DNA of 64,000 nt. It comes from Ga0077530 sp035565975 (GTDB taxonomy: Bacteria > Pseudomonadota > Alphaproteobacteria > Rhizobiales > Hyphomicrobiaceae). Position 1 is the stretch's first letter. Every line of letters begins with the position of its first letter. Positions 61,477 through 64,000 of this stretch are shown one piece after another. A program made the position numbers and the translations under genes. Location of the stretch: NCBI GenBank assembly GCA_035565975.1, contig DATMRT010000006.1, positions 1 to 64,000 on the forward strand. The letters run 5' to 3'. The notes under the pieces are model-generated. The model was given only the letters and a program-made list of their open reading frames with translations, was not told the origin of the DNA and did not search any database.

Positions 61477-62736
61477 ATGCATTCCTCCTGGCTGGCCCCT
61501 TTCCAAGTAAGGACGTTCCGTTTTCAGTGGCCGGCGGCGCTCATCACCGTCTGGGCGCTCGAGATGGAGACGCTCATTCTCGGCTGGTACGTTCTTGTCC
61601 AGACCGGATCTGTCGTCCAACTGACGATCTTTGCGTCGTTTCTGTATTTCGGGACGCTGTGCGCGCCGCTTCTCGGCGTGGTGGCGGACCGCATTGGCCA
61701 CGGCAACACGCTGGCGCTCATGCGGTCGTGGTACATGGTGCTTGCGACGACTCTTCTGGCCTTTGCAGTCTCGGGCCAACTGAGCCCGGGCGTGGTGCTC
61801 GTCATAGCTTTTCTGAACGGTCTGGTGCGGCCTTCCGACTTGGCCATCCGTAGTGCCTTCATGGCGGGTCGGCTCCCGCGCGAACTGCTGAGCGGCGCGA
61901 TGGCGCTCGAGCGCATGACCATCGATACCGCGCGGATCGCCGGCGCACTTGTGGGCGCGGGCTTGTTCGCTGCGCTCGGGATCGCGCCGACGTACGTGCT
62001 GATCATAACGCTCTATGCGCTCGGGGTCAGTCTGACGCTCGCCGCAAAGCGTGGTGCGCCAATCGTAGACGCCGGTGCCGCAGCGTATCCCCTCTCGCAA
62101 AAGCCGCGCAATGCCTTCTGGCACGAGCTCAAGGAGGGATTGGCTTATGTTTGGGCGCGTCCGGTGTTGCGCGCGGCCATGTGGCTTGCAGTGCTCGCCA
62201 ACCTGACGGGATTTCCGCTTACCAACGGTCTGCTGCCGTATGCGGCACGCGAGGTGTATCAGGCTGACGAGCGCGGCCTTGCCTTACTCGTCGCGAGCTT
62301 TGCCACGGGTGCGCTGATTGGATCGCTCACATTCTGGGCTGCCAGCCGCAGAATGCCCCTCGCCCGGCTCATGCTCGGGGGAGCAGCGGGCTGGTACGCC
62401 ATGCTCGCCATATGCGCGCTGATGCCAACGATCTACGGCGCAGCAGCGCTCCTCGTGCTGGCCGGGCTTGCACAGAGCCACTGCATGATCGCCATGGTGG
62501 TGCTCATCCTGCGTGCCGCGGCGCCGGTTGTGGCAGGGCGCGTCATGGGCGTGCGCATTCTGGCGATTTACAGCCTGCCGATGGGCATCCTCGCCGCCGG
62601 GTGGTTCATCGAACGGATCGGATTCTCAGCGACGATCTTCGGATATGCGCTCGTCGGCCTTGGCATGGTGCTCGTGCTCACGCTGCGCTTTCATGCCGAT
62701 CTCTGGCGCGTCGAGGCACCGGCGAATAGCATTTAG
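61477..62736 (+). CDS. MFS transporter, EntS-like
   Basis: A 419-aa permease of the MFS_3/EntS type. It begins MHSSWLAPFQVRTFRFQWPA, as in this subgroup, and has ALEMETLILGWYVL, the loop-2/3 motif GVVADRIGHGNTLALMRS, SDLAIRSAFMAGRLPRE and about ten to twelve hydrophobic helices. Enterobactin export is known for the founder. Here the substrate is unknown, and no siderophore genes are adjacent. The acyl-CoA ligase begins 26 bp downstream. Confidence 0.85.
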   Translation: MHSSWLAPFQVRTFRFQWPAALITVWALEMETLILGWYVLVQTGSVVQLTIFASFLYFGTLCAPLLGVVADRIGHGNTLALMRSWYMVLATTLLAFAVSGQLSPGVVLVIAFLNGLVRPSDLAIRSAFMAGRLPRELLSGAMALERMTIDTARIAGALVGAGLFAALGIAPTYVLIITLYALGVSLTLAAKRGAPIVDAGAAAYPLSQKPRNAFWHELKEGLAYVWARPVLRAAMWLAVLANLTGFPLTNGLLPYAAREVYQADERGLALLVASFATGALIGSLTFWAASRRMPLARLMLGGAAGWYAMLAICALMPTIYGAAALLVLAGLAQSHCMIAMVVLILRAAAPVVAGRVMGVRILAIYSLPMGILAAGWFIERIGFSATIFGYALVGLGMVLVLTLRFHADLWRVEAPANSI

Positions 62737-62761
62737 GGGCGGCGGCATTCGGGAGACCTGC

Positions 62762-64000
62762 ATGACGCGCCTCATCACTCTCAGCGAGATGCTGACAACC
62801 GGCGCGCGGCTCTTCCCCGATCGTATCGGCGCCCGCGATCTCGAACGGCAGCTCAGTTTCCGTGCGTGGAACGCGCGCGCTTGCCGCCTCGCCAATGCGC
62901 TCATGGGGCTCGGCCTCGCCAAGGGCGATCGTGTCGCCGTGCTCGCCTACAACGCGCTCGAGTGGGCGGAGATCTATGCGGCAACGGCCAAGGCCGGCCT
63001 TGTCGCCGTACCGATCAACTTCCGCCTCACCGGCCCCGAGGTCCGCTTCATCATCGAGAACAGCGGCGCTTCTGCCCTGATTGTCGAGGATCAGCTCCTG
63101 GCCATCATCGAGGAGAGCATTGCCGAGCTGCCGATTGCATCGGGCCGTTACATCGTATTTGGCGGCGGCAAGGTGCCGGCCGGCTTTCGTGCCTACGAGG
63201 ATGTGCTCGCCGCCGCGCTCGACCGCGAGCCCGCAGTTGACGTCGCGCCGGGCGATCCCTGGACGCTCATGTACACCTCGGGCACGACGGGCCGTCCCAA
63301 GGGCGCCATCCGCAGTCACGGCGCAAGCGCCCTGCATTCGCTCGTCACCGAGGTCGAGTTCAAGCTCTCGGCGCGCGACACGGCGCTGCTCGTCATGCCG
63401 CTGTGCCACGCCAATTCGCTGTTCTTCTACGGCGCCTTTGCCTACTGCGGCGCGACGACCATGATCTACAACCGCAGGAGCGTCGATCCGGAGCATCTTT
63501 TGGCGACGCTCGCCCGATCCGGCGCAACGTTCACGTCGCTCGTGCCGACGCACTACATCATGATGCTGGCGCTGCCCGCGGCCGTACGCACGCGTTACGA
63601 CGTCTCATGCATGGAGCGTCTGCTCATCTCGTCGGCGCCGGCGCGACACGACACCAAGCTTGGCATCATGGAGCTGTTCGCGAACTCGGGTCTCTACGAG
63701 ATGTACGGCTCGACGGAAGCAGGATGGGTGACGATCCTGAAACCCGAGGAGCAGTTGACGAAGCTTGGCTCTGTCGGGCGCGAGGTCGTCGGATCAGGCC
63801 CCATACGCTTGCTCGCGCCCGACGGCAGCGAGGTTGCCGATGGCGAAGCCGGCGAGCTCTTCTCGCGCACACCGTGGTCCTTCGACGGTTACTGGCAGCT
63901 TCCCGACAAGACGGCCGAAGCCTTCCGCGGCGAATACTGCTCGGTCGGCGATCTCGCGCGTCGCGATGCGGACGGCTACATCCATCTCGTCGATCGCAAG
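62762..64000 (+). CDS. Acyl-CoA synthetase (AMP-forming), truncated by the window end
   Basis: The first 413 codons of an adenylate-forming ligase run off the right edge without a stop. The motifs include the AMP-binding P-loop LMYTSGTTGRPKGAIRSH, MPLCHANSLFFYG, the EMYGSTEAGW motif, GELFSRTPW and SVGDLARRDADGYIHLVDRK, which brings it to the hinge before the C-terminal domain. It belongs to the FadD-like group of CoA ligases. Start ATG 62762 follows a GGGAGACC. The acid substrate is unknown. The reading frame stays open to the last base. Confidence 0.9.
   Translation, partial: MTRLITLSEMLTTGARLFPDRIGARDLERQLSFRAWNARACRLANALMGLGLAKGDRVAVLAYNALEWAEIYAATAKAGLVAVPINFRLTGPEVRFIIENSGASALIVEDQLLAIIEESIAELPIASGRYIVFGGGKVPAGFRAYEDVLAAALDREPAVDVAPGDPWTLMYTSGTTGRPKGAIRSHGASALHSLVTEVEFKLSARDTALLVMPLCHANSLFFYGAFAYCGATTMIYNRRSVDPEHLLATLARSGATFTSLVPTHYIMMLALPAAVRTRYDVSCMERLLISSAPARHDTKLGIMELFANSGLYEMYGSTEAGWVTILKPEEQLTKLGSVGREVVGSGPIRLLAPDGSEVADGEAGELFSRTPWSFDGYWQLPDKTAEAFRGEYCSVGDLARRDADGYIHLVDRK

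Noticed and set aside
1..64000. CRISPR array or toxin-antitoxin locus
   Set aside because: No regularly spaced direct repeats and no recognisable toxin or antitoxin pair were found on reading both strands.

Overview
The window is GC-rich chromosomal DNA from an alphaproteobacterium, most likely order Hyphomicrobiales (Rhizobiales). Pointers are the AapJQMP-type amino-acid transporter, an ExoR-like Sel1 protein, an Omp25/RopB-like barrel, the argS-SPOR-nagZ-scpA-scpB order, Rhodobacter-type PmtA, and short palindromic intergenic repeats. The genus cannot be fixed from sequence reading alone. No prophage, complete insertion sequence, plasmid gene, rRNA operon or CRISPR array was seen, and the only RNA gene found is one tRNA(CAT).

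Layout. 1-4.3 kb: hydroxybutyryl-CoA dehydrogenase and EtfAB, divergent from a CoA-transferase. 4.5-10.4 kb: outer-membrane barrel, XerC, KstD-like flavoprotein, MnmA, PmtA and a tRNA with a clear promoter. 10.5-17.2 kb: very small proteins (41-aa membrane peptide, two tandem EF-hand proteins), MTA phosphorylase, an SDR, an SH3 protein, Psd and a TauE/SafE permease. 17.4-21.6 kb: complete polar amino-acid ABC transporter in the order P-J-Q-M. 21.8-31.9 kb: YnfA-like protein, ExoR-like protein, exonuclease III, TrpE, a CoA-transferase / enoyl-CoA hydratase / hydrolase group, a double CMD protein and an EamA exporter. 32.1-40.3 kb: a cell-envelope region with two tandem secreted glucosaminidase-like proteins, a 634-aa multidomain protein, a SPOR protein and GlmS. 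40.4-45.1 kb: five-gene minus-strand run (C92-like papain fold, M19 dipeptidase, GST, leaderless binding protein, NTF2-like protein) closed by a terminator. 45.2-56.3 kb: ErpA, then dgt-argS-SPOR-nagZ-scpA-scpB and an orphan ABC ATPase and MFS permease. 56.3-64 kb: SDR-malic enzyme pair, small secreted protein, chromate transporter, MFS exporter and a truncated acyl-CoA ligase.

How it works together. Much of the gene content is acyl-CoA metabolism (dehydrogenase, EtfAB, two family III CoA-transferases, enoyl-CoA hydratase, acyl-CoA ligase, NADP-malic enzyme) and envelope building or remodelling (GlmS, NagZ, two SPOR proteins, the glucosaminidase pair, Psd, PmtA). The most unusual gene is at 34901-36805. 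I read it as a nucleotidyltransferase-like domain, a nucleoside-diphosphate-kinase-like domain keeping the N-x-x-H motif, and a small-molecule/RIO-type kinase fold in one polypeptide, directly after two secreted wall-hydrolase-like paralogues. A second theme is dispersed repeats: a roughly 250-bp family inserted just after two unrelated stop codons, an inverted pair that supplies the C-terminus of a CoA-transferase, and a 122-bp MITE-like element that completes the stop codon of a SPOR gene.
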